Shown here one piece after another: positions 10,207 to 21,571 of a DNA stretch of 64,000 nucleotides; positions within the stretch are counted from its first letter, which is position 1; the number at the start of each line of letters is the position of its first letter. Source of the DNA: Hippasteria phrygiana (taxonomy: Eukaryota; Echinodermata; Asteroidea; Valvatida; Goniasteridae); assembly GCA_037893225.1 (NCBI GenBank), contig JAZGUH010000539.1, forward strand, positions 124,001-188,000, given 5' to 3'. Under the pieces are notes generated by a model that saw only the letters and a list, made by a program, of their open reading frames with translations, ran no database searches and was not told where the DNA came from. Both the position numbers and the translations under genes were made by a program.

Positions 10207-12525
10207 AAAGCAAGTCCATACCCCAGGGAATTTGACAGGCATGGAGCAATAAATAAAAGGTAATCTGCACACAGATGGTGGCCGGAAAGAAAATAAACAT
10301 TGCGAGGTTTGAATTTTCTCCACAAGTGTTAACTCTAAGAAGCCGCCGATAATTGCAACATGTAGCGCCAGATCTAAGCTATCCATACATGTCAAAATTA
10401 CTGAATTTGGTTGATATTTCATGCAATTATGAATGAGTAAAGCAAGTCCATACCCCAGGGAATTTGACATGCATGGAGCAATAAATAGACGGTAACATGT
10501 ACACAGATGTTGGCCGGAAAGAAAATAAACATTGCGAGGTTTGAATTTTCTCCAAAAGTTTTACCCCTAAGAAGCCGCCGATAATTGCAACATGTAGCGC
10601 CAGATCTAAGCTATCCATACATGTAAAAAATACTGCATTTGGTTGATATTTCATGCAATTATGAATGAATAAAGCAAGTCCATACCCCAGGGAATTTGAC
10701 AGGCATGGAGCAATAAATAGAAGGTAATATGCACACAGATGTTGGCCGGAAAGAAAATAGACATTGCGAGGTTTGAATTTTCTCCACAAGTTTTAAATCT
10801 AGGAAGCCGCCGATGATTGCAACATGTAGCGCCAGATCTAAGCTATCCATACATGTCAAAATTACTGAATTTGGTTGATATTTCATGCAATTATGAATGA
10901 GTAAAGCAAGTCCATACCCCAGGGAATTTGACATGCATGGAGCAATAAATAGACGGTAACATGTACACAGATGTTGGCCGGAAAGAAAATAAACATTGCG
11001 AGGTTTGAATTTTCTCCACAAGTTTTAACTCTAAGAAGCCGCCGTAATTGCAACATGTAGCGCCAGATCTAAGCTATCCATACATGTCAAAATTACTGAA
11101 TTTGGTTGATATTTCATGCAATTATGAATGAGTAAAGCAACTCCATACCCCAGGGAATTTGACATGCATGGAGCAATAAATAGACGGTAACATGTACACA
11201 GATGTTGGCCGGAAAGAAAATAAACATTGCGAGGTTTGAATTTTCTACAGAAGTTTTAACTCTAGGAAGCCGCCGATGATTGCAACATGTAGCGCCAGAT
11301 CTAAGCTATCCATACATGTAAAAAATACTGCATTTGGTTGATATTTCATGCAATTATGAATGAATAAAGCAAGTCCATACCCCAGGGAATTTGACATGCA
11401 TGGAGCAATAAATAGAAGGTAATATGCACACAGATGTTGGCCGGAAAGAAAATAGACATTGCGAGGTTTGAATTTTCTCCACAAGTTTTAACTCTAAGAA
11501 GCCGCCGATAATTGCAACATGTAGCGCCAGATCTAAGCTATCCATACATGTCAAAATTACTGAATTTGGTTGATATTTCATGCAATTATGAATTAGTAAA
11601 GCAAGTCCATACCCCAGGGAATTTGACAGGCATGGAGCAATAAATAAAAGGTAATCTGCACACAGATGGTGGCCGGAAAGAAAATAAACATTACGAGGTT
11701 TGAATTTTCTCCACAAGTTTTAAATCTAGGAAGCCGCCGATGATTGCAACATGTAGCGCCAGATCTAAGCTATCCATACGTGTCAAAATTACTGCATTTG
11801 GTTGATATTTCATGCAATTATGAATGAGTAAAGCAAGTCCATACCCCAGGGAATTTGACAGGCATGGAGCAATAAATAAAAGGTAATCTGCACACAGATG
11901 GTGGCCGGGAAGAAAATAAACATTGCGAGGTTTGAATTTTCTCCACAAGGGTTAACTCTAAGAAGCCGCCGATAATTGCAACATGTAGCGCCAGATCTAA
12001 GCTATCCATACATGTCAAAATTACTGAATTTGGTTGATATTTCATGCAATTATGAATGAGTAAAGCAAGTCCATACCCCAGGGAATTTGACATGCATGGA
12101 GCAATAAATAGACGGTAACATGTACACAGATGTTGGCCGGGAAGAAAATAAACATTGCGAGGTTTGAATTTTCTCCACAAGTTTTAACTCTAAGAAGCCG
12201 CCGATAATTGCAACATGTAGCGCCAGATCTAAGCTATCCATACATGTCAAAATTACTGAATTTGGTTGATATTTCATGCAATTATGAATGAGTAAAGCAA
12301 GTCCATACCCCAGGGAATTTGACAGGCATGGAGCAATAAATAAAAGGTAATCTGCACACAGATGGTGGCCGGAAAGAAAATAAACATTGCGAGGTTTGAA
12401 TTTTCTCCACAAGTTTTAAATCTAGGAAGCCGCCGATGATTGCAACATGTAGCGCCAGATCTAAGCTATCCATACATGTCAAAATTACTGCATTTGGTTG
12501 ATATTTCATGCAATTATGAATGAGT
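10207..12525. repeat. Domain I HOR unit 4: 10-mer (M45-M54, 2319 bp) with a fused M13/M14 monomer
   Basis: M45-M52 (10207, 10439, 10671, 10903, 11134, 11366, 11598, 11830) repeat M5-M12. M46 has a private tccAaaag and M51 a private acGtgtc. M53 (12062) joins an M13 left part (g80 at 12141) to an M14 right part (t122 at 12183), so one monomer is missing. M54 (12294) is M15 type. Confidence 0.92.
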
Positions 12526-14380
12526 AAAGCAAGTCCATACCCCAGGGAATTTGACAGGCATGGAGCAATAAATAAAAGGTAATCTGCACACAGATGGTGG
12601 CCGGGAAGAAAATAAACATTGCGAGGTTTGAATTTTCTCCACAAGTGTTAACTCTAGGAAGCCGCCGATAATTGCAACATGTAGCGCCAGATCTAAGCTA
12701 TCCATACATGTCAAAATTACTGAATTTGGTTGATATTTCATGCAATTATGAATGAGTAAAGCAAGTCCATACCCCAGGGAATTTGACATGCATGGAGCAA
12801 TAAATAGACGGTAACATGTACACAGATGTTGGCCGGAAAGAAAATAAACATTGCGAGGTTTGAATTTTCTCCACAAGTTTTAAATCTAGGAAGCCGCCGA
12901 TGATTGCAACATGTAGCGCCAGATCTAAGCTATCCATACATGTCAAAATTACTGAATTTGGTTGATATTTCATGCAATTATGAATGAGTAAAGCAAGTCC
13001 ATACCCCAGGGAATTTGACATGCATGGAGCAATAAATAGACGGTAACATGTACACAGATGTTGGCCGGAAAGAAAATAAACATTGCGAGGTTTGAATTTT
13101 CTCCACAAGTTTTAACTCTAAGAAGCCGCCGTAATTGCAACATGTAGCGCCAGATCTAAGCTATCCATACATGTCAAAATTACTGAATTTGGTTGATATT
13201 TCATGCAATTATGAATGAGTAAAGCAACTCCATACCCCAGGGAATTTGACATGCATGGAGCAATAAATAGACGGTAACATGTACACAGATGTTGGCCGGA
13301 AAGAAAATAAACATTGCGAGGTTTGAATTTTCTACAGAAGTTTTAACTCTAGGAAGCCGCCGATGATTGCAACATGTAGCGCCAGATCTAAGCTATCCAT
13401 ACATGTAAAAAATACTGCATTTGGTTGATATTTCATGCAATTATGAATGAATAAAGCAAGTCCATACCCCAGGGAATTTGACATGCATGGAGCAATAAAT
13501 AGAAGGTAATATGCACACAGATGTTGGCCGGAAAGAAAATAGACATTGCGAGGTTTGAATTTTCTCCACAAGGGTTAACTCTAAGAAGCCGCCGATAATT
13601 GCAACATGTAGCGCCAGATCTAAGCTATCCATACATGTCAAAATTACTGAATTTGGTTGATATTTCATGCAATTATGAATGAGTAAAGCAAGTCCATACC
13701 CCAGGGAATTTGACATGCATGGAGCAATAAATAGACGGTAACATGTACACAGATGTTGGCCGGGAAGAAAATAAACATTGCGAGGTTTGAATTTTCTCCA
13801 CAAGTGTTAACTCTAAGAAGCCGCCGATAATTGCAACATGTAGCGCCAGATCTAAGCTATCCATACATGTCAAAATTACTGAATTTGGTTGATATTTCAT
13901 GCAATTATGAATGAGTAAAGCAAGTCCATACCCCAGGGAATTTGACATGCATGGAGCAATAAATAGACGGTAACATGTACACAGATGTTGGCCGGAAAGA
14001 AAATAAACATTGCGAGGTTTGAATTTTCTCCACAAGTTTTAACTCTAAGAAGCCGCCGATAATTGCAACATGTAGCGCCAGATCTAAGCTATCCATACAT
14101 GTCAAAATTACTGAATTTGGTTGATATTTCATGCAATTATGAATGAGTAAAGCAAGTCCATACCCCAGGGAATTTGACAGGCATGGAGCAATAAATAAAA
14201 GGTAATCTGCACACAGATGGTGGCCGGAAAGAAAATAAACATTGCGAGGTTTGAATTTTCTCCACAAGTTTTAAATCTAGGAAGCCGCCGATGATTGCAA
14301 CATGTAGCGCCAGATCTAAGCTATCCATACATGTCAAAATTACTGCATTTGGTTGATATTTCATGCAATTATGAATGAGT
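12526..14380. repeat. Domain I derived 8-mer, copy 1 (M55-M62, 1855 bp)
   Basis: M55 12526 A(g80)-3-q with g132; M56 12758 B-1-q; M57 12990 B-2-q with a one-base deletion; M58 13221 c8 B-7-r; M59 13453 C left with class 4 right; M60 13685 B(g80)-3-q; M61 13917 B-2-q; M62 14149 A-1-p. M56 is an M6/M7 hybrid and M59 an M10/M12 hybrid. Each hybrid accounts for monomers missing relative to the 11-mer. Confidence 0.92.
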
Positions 14381-16235
14381 AAAGCAAGTCCATACCCCAG
14401 GGAATTTGACAGGCATGGAGCAATAAATAAAAGGTAATCTGCACACAGATGGTGGCCGGGAAGAAAATAAACATTGCGAGGTTTGAATTTTCTCCACAAG
14501 TGTTAACTCTAGGAAGCCGCCGATAATTGCAACATGTAGCGCCAGATCTAAGCTATCCATACATGTCAAAATTACTGAATTTGGTTGATATTTCATGCAA
14601 TTATGAATGAGTAAAGCAAGTCCATACCCCAGGGAATTTGACATGCATGGAGCAATAAATAGACGGTAACATGTACACAGATGTTGGCCGGAAAGAAAAT
14701 AAACATTGCGAGGTTTGAATTTTCTCCACAAGTTTTAAATCTAGGAAGCCGCCGATGATTGCAACATGTAGCGCCAGATCTAAGCTATCCATACATGTCA
14801 AAATTACTGAATTTGGTTGATATTTCATGCAATTATGAATGAGTAAAGCAAGTCCATACCCCAGGGAATTTGACATGCATGGAGCAATAAATAGACGGTA
14901 ACATGTACACAGATGTTGGCCGGAAAGAAAATAAACATTGCGAGGTTTGAATTTTCTCCACAAGTTTTAACTCTAAGAAGCCGCCATAATTGCAACATGT
15001 AGCGCCAGATCTAAGCTATCCATACATGTCAAAATTACTGAATTTGGTTGATATTTCATGCAATTATGAATGAGTAAAGCAACTCCATACCCCAGGGAAT
15101 TTGACATGCATGGAGCAATAAATAGACGGTAACATGTACACAGATGTTGGCCGGAAAGAAAATAAACATTGCGAGGTTTGAATTTTCTACAGAAGTTTTA
15201 ACTCTAGGAAGCCGCCGATGATTGCAACATGTAGCGCCAGATCTAAGCTATCCATACATGTAAAAAATACTGCATTTGGTTGATATTTCATGCAATTATG
15301 AATGAATAAAGCAAGTCCATACCCCAGGGAATTTGACATGCATGGAGCAATAAATAGAAGGTAATATGCACACAGATGTTGGCCGGAAAGAAAATAGACA
15401 TTGCGAGGTTTGAATTTTCTCCACAAGTTTTAACTCTAAGAAGCCGCCGATAATTGCAACATGTAGCGCCAGATCTAAGCTATCCATACATGTCAAAATT
15501 ACTGAATTTGGTTGATATTTCATGCAATTATGAATTAGTAAAGCAAGTCCATACCCCAGGGAATTTGACAGGCATGGAGCAATAAATAAAAGGTAATCTG
15601 CACACAGATGGTGGCCGGAAAGAAAATAAACATTACGAGGTTTGAATTTTCTCCACAAGTTTTAAATCTAGGAAGCCGCCGATGATTGCAACATGTAGCG
15701 CCAGATCTAAGCTATCCATACATGTCAAAATTACTGCATTTGGTTGATATTTCATGCAATTATGAATGAGTAAAGCAAGTCCATACCCCAGGGAATTTGA
15801 CAGGCATGGAGCAATAAATAAAAGGTAATCTGCACACAGATGGTGGCCGGGAAGAAAATAAACATTGCGAGGTTTGAATTTTCTCCACAAGGGTTAACTC
15901 TAAGAAGCCGCCGATAATTGCAACATGTAGCGCCAGATCTAAGCTATCCATACATGTCAAAATTACTGAATTTGGTTGATATTTCATGCAATTATGAATG
16001 AGTAAAGCAAGTCCATACCCCAGGGAATTTGACATGCATGGAGCAATAAATAGACGGTAACATGTACACAGATGTTGGCCGGGAAGAAAATAAACATTGC
16101 GAGGTTTGAATTTTCTCCACAAGTGTTAACTCTAAGAAGCCGCCGATAATTGCAACATGTAGCGCCAGATCTAAGCTATCCATACATGTCAAAATTACTG
16201 CATTTGGTTGATATTTCATGCAATTATGAATGAGT
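14381..16235. repeat. Domain I derived 8-mer, copy 2 (M63-M70, 1855 bp)
   Basis: M63-M66 (14381, 14613, 14845, 15076) repeat M55-M58. M65 has lost the G at position 142, while earlier copies lost the A at 143. M67-M69 (15308, 15540, 15772) are intact M10-M12 types, so the M10/M12 fusion of copy 1 is absent. M70 (16004) is an M13 left and centre joined to the M15-type c198, removing what should be M14 and most of M15. Copies 1 and 2 thus reach the same length by different deletions. Confidence 0.9.
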
Positions 16236-18554
16236 AAAGCAAGTCCATACCCCAGGGAATTTGACAGGCATGGAGCAATAAATAAAAGGTAATCTGCACA
16301 CAGATGGTGGCCGGGAAGAAAATAAACATTGCGAGGTTTGAATTTTCTCCACAAGTGTTAACTCTAGGAAGCCGCCGATAATTGCAACATGTAGCGCCAG
16401 ATCTAAGCTATCCATACATGTCAAAATTACTGAATTTGGTTGATATTTCATGCAATTATGAATGAGTAAAGCAAGTCCATACCCCAGGGAATTTGACATG
16501 CATGGAGCAATAAATAGACGGTAACATGTACACAGATGTTGGCCGGAAAGAAAATAAACATTGCGAGGTTTGAATTTTCTCCACAAGTTTTAAATCTAGG
16601 AAGCCGCCGATGATTGCAACATGTAGCGCCAGATCTAAGCTATCCATACATGTCAAAATTACTGAATTTGGTTGATATTTCATGCAATTATGAATGAGTA
16701 AAGCAAGTCCATACCCCAGGGAATTTGACATGCATGGAGCAATAAATAGACGGTAACATGTACACAGATGTTGGCCGGAAAGAAAATAAACATTGCGAGG
16801 TTTGAATTTTCTCCACAAGTTTTAACTCTAAGAAGCCGCCATAATTGCAACATGTAGCGCCAGATCTAAGCTATCCATACATGTCAAAATTACTGAATTT
16901 GGTTGATATTTCATGCAATTATGAATGAGTAAAGCAACTCCATACCCCAGGGAATTTGACATGCATGGAGCAATAAATAGACGGTAACATGTACACAGAT
17001 GTTGGCCGGAAAGAAAATAAACATTGCGAGGTTTGAATTTTCTACAGAAGTTTTAACTCTAGGAAGCCGCCGATGATTGCAACATGTAGCGCCAGATCTA
17101 AGCTATCCATACATGTAAAAAATACTGCATTTGGTTGATATTTCATGCAATTATGAATGAATAAAGCAAGTCCATACCCCAGGGAATTTGACATGCATGG
17201 AGCAATAAATAGAAGGTAATATGCACACAGATGTTGGCCGGAAAGAAAATAGACATTGCGAGGTTTGAATTTTCTCCACAAGTTTTAACTCTAAGAAGCC
17301 GCCGATAATTGCAACATGTAGCGCCAGATCTAAGCTATCCATACATGTCAAAATTACTGAATTTGGTTGATATTTCATGCAATTATGAATTAGTAAAGCA
17401 AGTCCATACCCCAGGGAATTTGACAGGCATGGAGCAATAAATAAAAGGTAATCTGCACACAGATGGTGGCCGGAAAGAAAATAAACATTACGAGGTTTGA
17501 ATTTTCTCCACAAGTTTTAAATCTAGGAAGCCGCCGATGATTGCAACATGTAGCGCCAGATCTAAGCTATCCATACATGTCAAAATTACTGCATTTGGTT
17601 GATATTTCATGCAATTATGAATGAGTAAAGCAAGTCCATACCCCAGGGAATTTGACAGGCATGGAGCAATAAATAAAAGGTAATCTGCACACAGATGGTG
17701 GCCGGGAAGAAAATAAACATTGCGAGGTTTGAATTTTCTCCACAAGGGTTAACTCTAAGAAGCCGCCGATAATTGCAACATGTAGCGCCAGATCTAAGCT
17801 ATCCATACATGTCAAAATTACTGAATTTGGTTGATATTTCATGCAATTATGAATGAGTAAAGCAAGTCCATACCCCAGGGAATTTGACATGCATGGAGCA
17901 ATAAATAGACGGTAACATGTACACAGATGTTGGCCGGGAAGAAAATAAACATTGCGAGGTTTGAATTTTCTCCACAAGTGTTAACTCTAAGAAGCCGCCG
18001 ATAATTGCAACATGTAGCGCCAGATCTAAGCTATCCATACATGTCAAAATTACTGAATTTGGTTGATATTTCATGCAATTATGAATGAGAAAAGCAAGTC
18101 CATACCCCAGGGAATTTGACATGCATGGAGCAATAAATAGACGGTAACATGTACACAGATGTTGGCCGGAAAGAAAATAAACATTGCGAGGTTAGAATTT
18201 TCTCCACAAGTTTTAACTCTAAGAAGCCGCCGATAATTGCAACATGTAGCGCCAGATCTAAGCTATCCATACATGTCAAAATTACTGAATTTGGTTGATA
18301 TTTCATGCAATTATGAATGAGTAAAGCAAGTCCATACCCCAGGGAATTTGACAGGCATGGAGCAATAAATAAAAGGTAATCTGCACACAGATGGTGGCCG
18401 GAAAGAAAATAAACATTGCGAGGTTTGAATTTTCTCCACAAGTTTTAAATCTAGGAAGCCGCCGATGATTGCAACATGTAGCGCCAGATCTAAGCTATCC
18501 ATACATGTCAAAATTACTGCATTTGGTTGATATTTCATGCAATTATGAATGAGT
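16236..18554. repeat. Domain I derived 10-mer (M71-M80, 2319 bp)
   Basis: M71-M74 (16236, 16468, 16700, 16931) repeat M63-M66, including the position 142 deletion in M73. M75-M80 (17163, 17395, 17627, 17859, 18091, 18323) carry the complete M10-M15 series without hybrids. Private changes: tail gagA at 18090 (end of M78) and ggttAgaa near 18195 (M79). This may be the form from which the two 8-mers were deleted, or the reverse by conversion. Confidence 0.9.
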
Positions 18555-21500
18555 AAAGCAAGTCCATACCCCAGGGAATTTGACAGGCATGGAGCAATAA
18601 ATAAAAGGTAATCTGCACACAGATGGTGGCCGGGAAGAAAATAAACATTGCGAGGTTTGAATTTTCTCCACAAGTGTTAACTCTAAGAAGCCGCCGATAA
18701 TTGCAACATGTAGCGCCAGATCTAAGCTATCCATACATGTCAAAATTACTGAATTTGGTTGATATTTCATGCAATTATGAATGAGTAAAGCAAGTCCATA
18801 CCCCAGGGAATTTGACATGCATGGAGCAATAAATAGACGGTAACATGTACACAGATGTTGGCCGGAAAGAAAATAAACATTGCGAGGTTTGAATTTTCTC
18901 CACAAGTTTTACCTCTAAGAAGCCGCCGATAATTGCAACATGTAGCGCCAGATCTAAGCTATCCATACATGTAAAAAATACTGCATTTGGTTGATATTTC
19001 ATGCAATTATGAATGAATAAAGCAAGTCCATACCCCAGGGAATTTGACAGGCATGGAGCAATAAATAGAAGGTAATATGCACACAGATGTTGGCCGGAGA
19101 GAAAATAGACATTGCGAGGTTTGAATTTTCTCCACAAGTTTTAACTCTAAGAAGCCGCCGATAATTGCAACATGTAGCGCCAGATCTAAGCTATCCATAC
19201 ATGTCAAAATTACTGAATTTGGTTGATATTTCATGCAATTATGAATGAGTAAAGCAAGTCCATACCCCAGGGAATTTGACAGGCATGGAGCAATAAATAG
19301 ACGGTAACATGTACACAGATGTTGGCCGGAAAGAAAATAAACATTGCGAAGTTTGAATTTTCTCCACAAGTTTTACCCCTAAGAAGCCGCCGATAATTGC
19401 AACATGTAGCGCCAGATCTAAGCTATCCATACATGTAAAAAAATACTGCATTTGGTTGATATTTCATGCAATTATGAATGAATAAAGCAAGTCCATACCC
19501 CAGGGAATTTGACAGGCATGGAGCAATAAATAGAAGGTAATATGCACACAGATGTTGGCCGGAAAGAAAATAGACATTGCGAGGTTTGAATTTTCTCCAC
19601 AAGTTTTAAATCTAGGAAGCCGCCGATGATTGCAACATGTAGCGCCAGATCTAAGCTATCCATACATGTCAAAATTACTGAATTTGGTTGATATTTCATG
19701 CAATTATGAATGAGTAAAGCAACTCCATACCCCAGGGAATTTGACATGCATGGAGCAATAAATAGACGGTAACATGTACACAGATGTTGGCCGGAAAGAA
19801 AATAAACATTGCGAGGTTTGAATTTTCTCCACAAGTTTTAACTCTAAGAAGCCGCCGATAATTGCAACATGTAGCGCCAGATCTAAGCTATCCATACATG
19901 TCAAAATTACTGAATTTGGTTGATATTTCATGCAATTATGAATGAGTAAAGCAAGTCCATACCCCAGGGAATTTGACAGGCATGGAGCAATAAATAAAAG
20001 GTAATCTGCACACAGATGGTGGCCGGAAAGAAAATAAACATTGCGAGGTTTGAATTTTCTCCACAAGTTTTAAATCTAGGAAGCCGCCGATGATTGCAAC
20101 ATGTAGCGCCAGATCTAAGCTATCCATACATGTCAAAATTACTGCATTTGGTTGATATTTCATGCAATTATGAATGAGTAAAGCAAGTCCATACCCCAGG
20201 GAATTTGACAGGCATGGAGCAATAAATAAAAGGTAATCTGCACACAGATGGTGGCCGGAAAGAAAATAAACATTGCGAGGTTTGAATTTTCTCCACAAGT
20301 TTTAAATCTAGGAAGCCGCCGATGATTGCAACATGTAGCGCCAGATCTAAGCTATCCATACATGTCAAAATTACTGCATTTGGTTGATATTTCATGCAAT
20401 TATGAATGAGTAAAGCAAGTCCATACCCCAGGGAATTTGACAGGCATGGAGCAATAAATAAAAGGTAATCTGCACACAGATGGTGGCCGGAAAGAAAATA
20501 AACATTGCGAGGTTTGAATTTTCTCCACAAGTTTTAAATCTAGGAAGCCTCCGATGATTGCAACATGTAGCGCCAGATCTAAGCTATCCATACATGTCAA
20601 AATTACTGCATTTGGTTGATATTTCATGCAATTATGAATGAGTAAAGCAAGTCCATACCCCAGGGAATTTGACAGGCATGGAGCAATAAATAAAAGGTAA
20701 TCTGCACACAGATGGTGGCCGGAAAGAAAATAAACATTGCGAGGTTTGAATTTTCTCCACAAGTTTTAAATCTAGGAAGCCGCCGATGATTGCAACATGT
20801 AGCGCCAGATCTAAGCTATCCATACATGTCAAAAATACTGCATTTGGTTGATATTTCATGCAATTATGAATGAGTAAAGCAACTCCATACCCCAGGGAAT
20901 TTGACATGCATGGAGCAATAAATAGACGGTAACATGTACACAGATGTTGGCCGGAAAGAAAATAAACATTGCGAGGTTTGAATTTTCTCCACAAGTTTTA
21001 ACTCTAAGAAGCCGCCGATAATTGCAACATGTAGCGCCAGATCTAAGCTATCCATACATGTCAAAATTACTGAATTTGGTTGATATTTCATGCAATTATG
21101 AATGAGTAAAGCAAGTCCATACCCCAGGGAATTTGACAGGCATGGAGCAATAAATAGAAGGTAATCTGCACACAGATGTTGGCCGGAAAGAAAATAAACA
21201 TTGCGAGGTTTGAATTTTCTCCACAAGTTTTAAATCTAGGAAGCCGCCGATGATTGCAACATGTAGCGCCAGATCTAAGCTATCCATATATGTCAAAATT
21301 ACTGCATTTGGTTGATATTTCATGCAATTATGAATGAGTAAAGCAAGTCCATACCCCAGGGAATTTGACAGGCATGGAGCAATAAATAAAAGGTAATCTG
21401 CACACAGATGTTGGCCGGAAAGAAAATAAACATTGCGAGGTTTGAATTTTCTCCACAAGTTTTAAATCTAGGAAGCCGCCGATGATTGCAACATGTAGCG

Positions 21501-21571
21501 CCAGATCTAAGCTATCCATACATGTCAAAATTACTGCATTTGGTTGATATTTCATGCAATTATGAATGAGT
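18555..21571. repeat. Domain I to II transition and first copy of the large duplication (M81-M93)
   Basis: M81 18555 A(g80)-3-q; M82 18787 B-6-r; M83 19019 C(g81)-2-q; M84 19251 B(g32)-5-r with gcgAag and an extra A (233 bp); M85 19484 C-1-q; M86 19716 c8 B-2-q; M87 19948 and M88 20180 both A-1-p; M89 20412 A-1t-p; M90 20644 A-1-s; M91 20876 c8 B-2-q; M92 21108 D-1-p with t182; M93 21340 A'-1-p. M83-M97 recur as M105-M119. M88 looks like a local extra copy of M87. Confidence 0.88.
21108..21339. repeat. Exemplar monomer, class D-1-p with t182
   Basis: The left half combines the C-like agaagg at 49-54 with the A-like tct at 58-60 and has a90, so it looks like an A/C mosaic. t182 gives catatatgtc in place of catacatgtc. 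D monomers always follow a c8 B-2-q monomer, at 465, 21108, 26215, 28767, 31319, 36191, 37119, 39903 and 40831. Confidence 0.87.
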
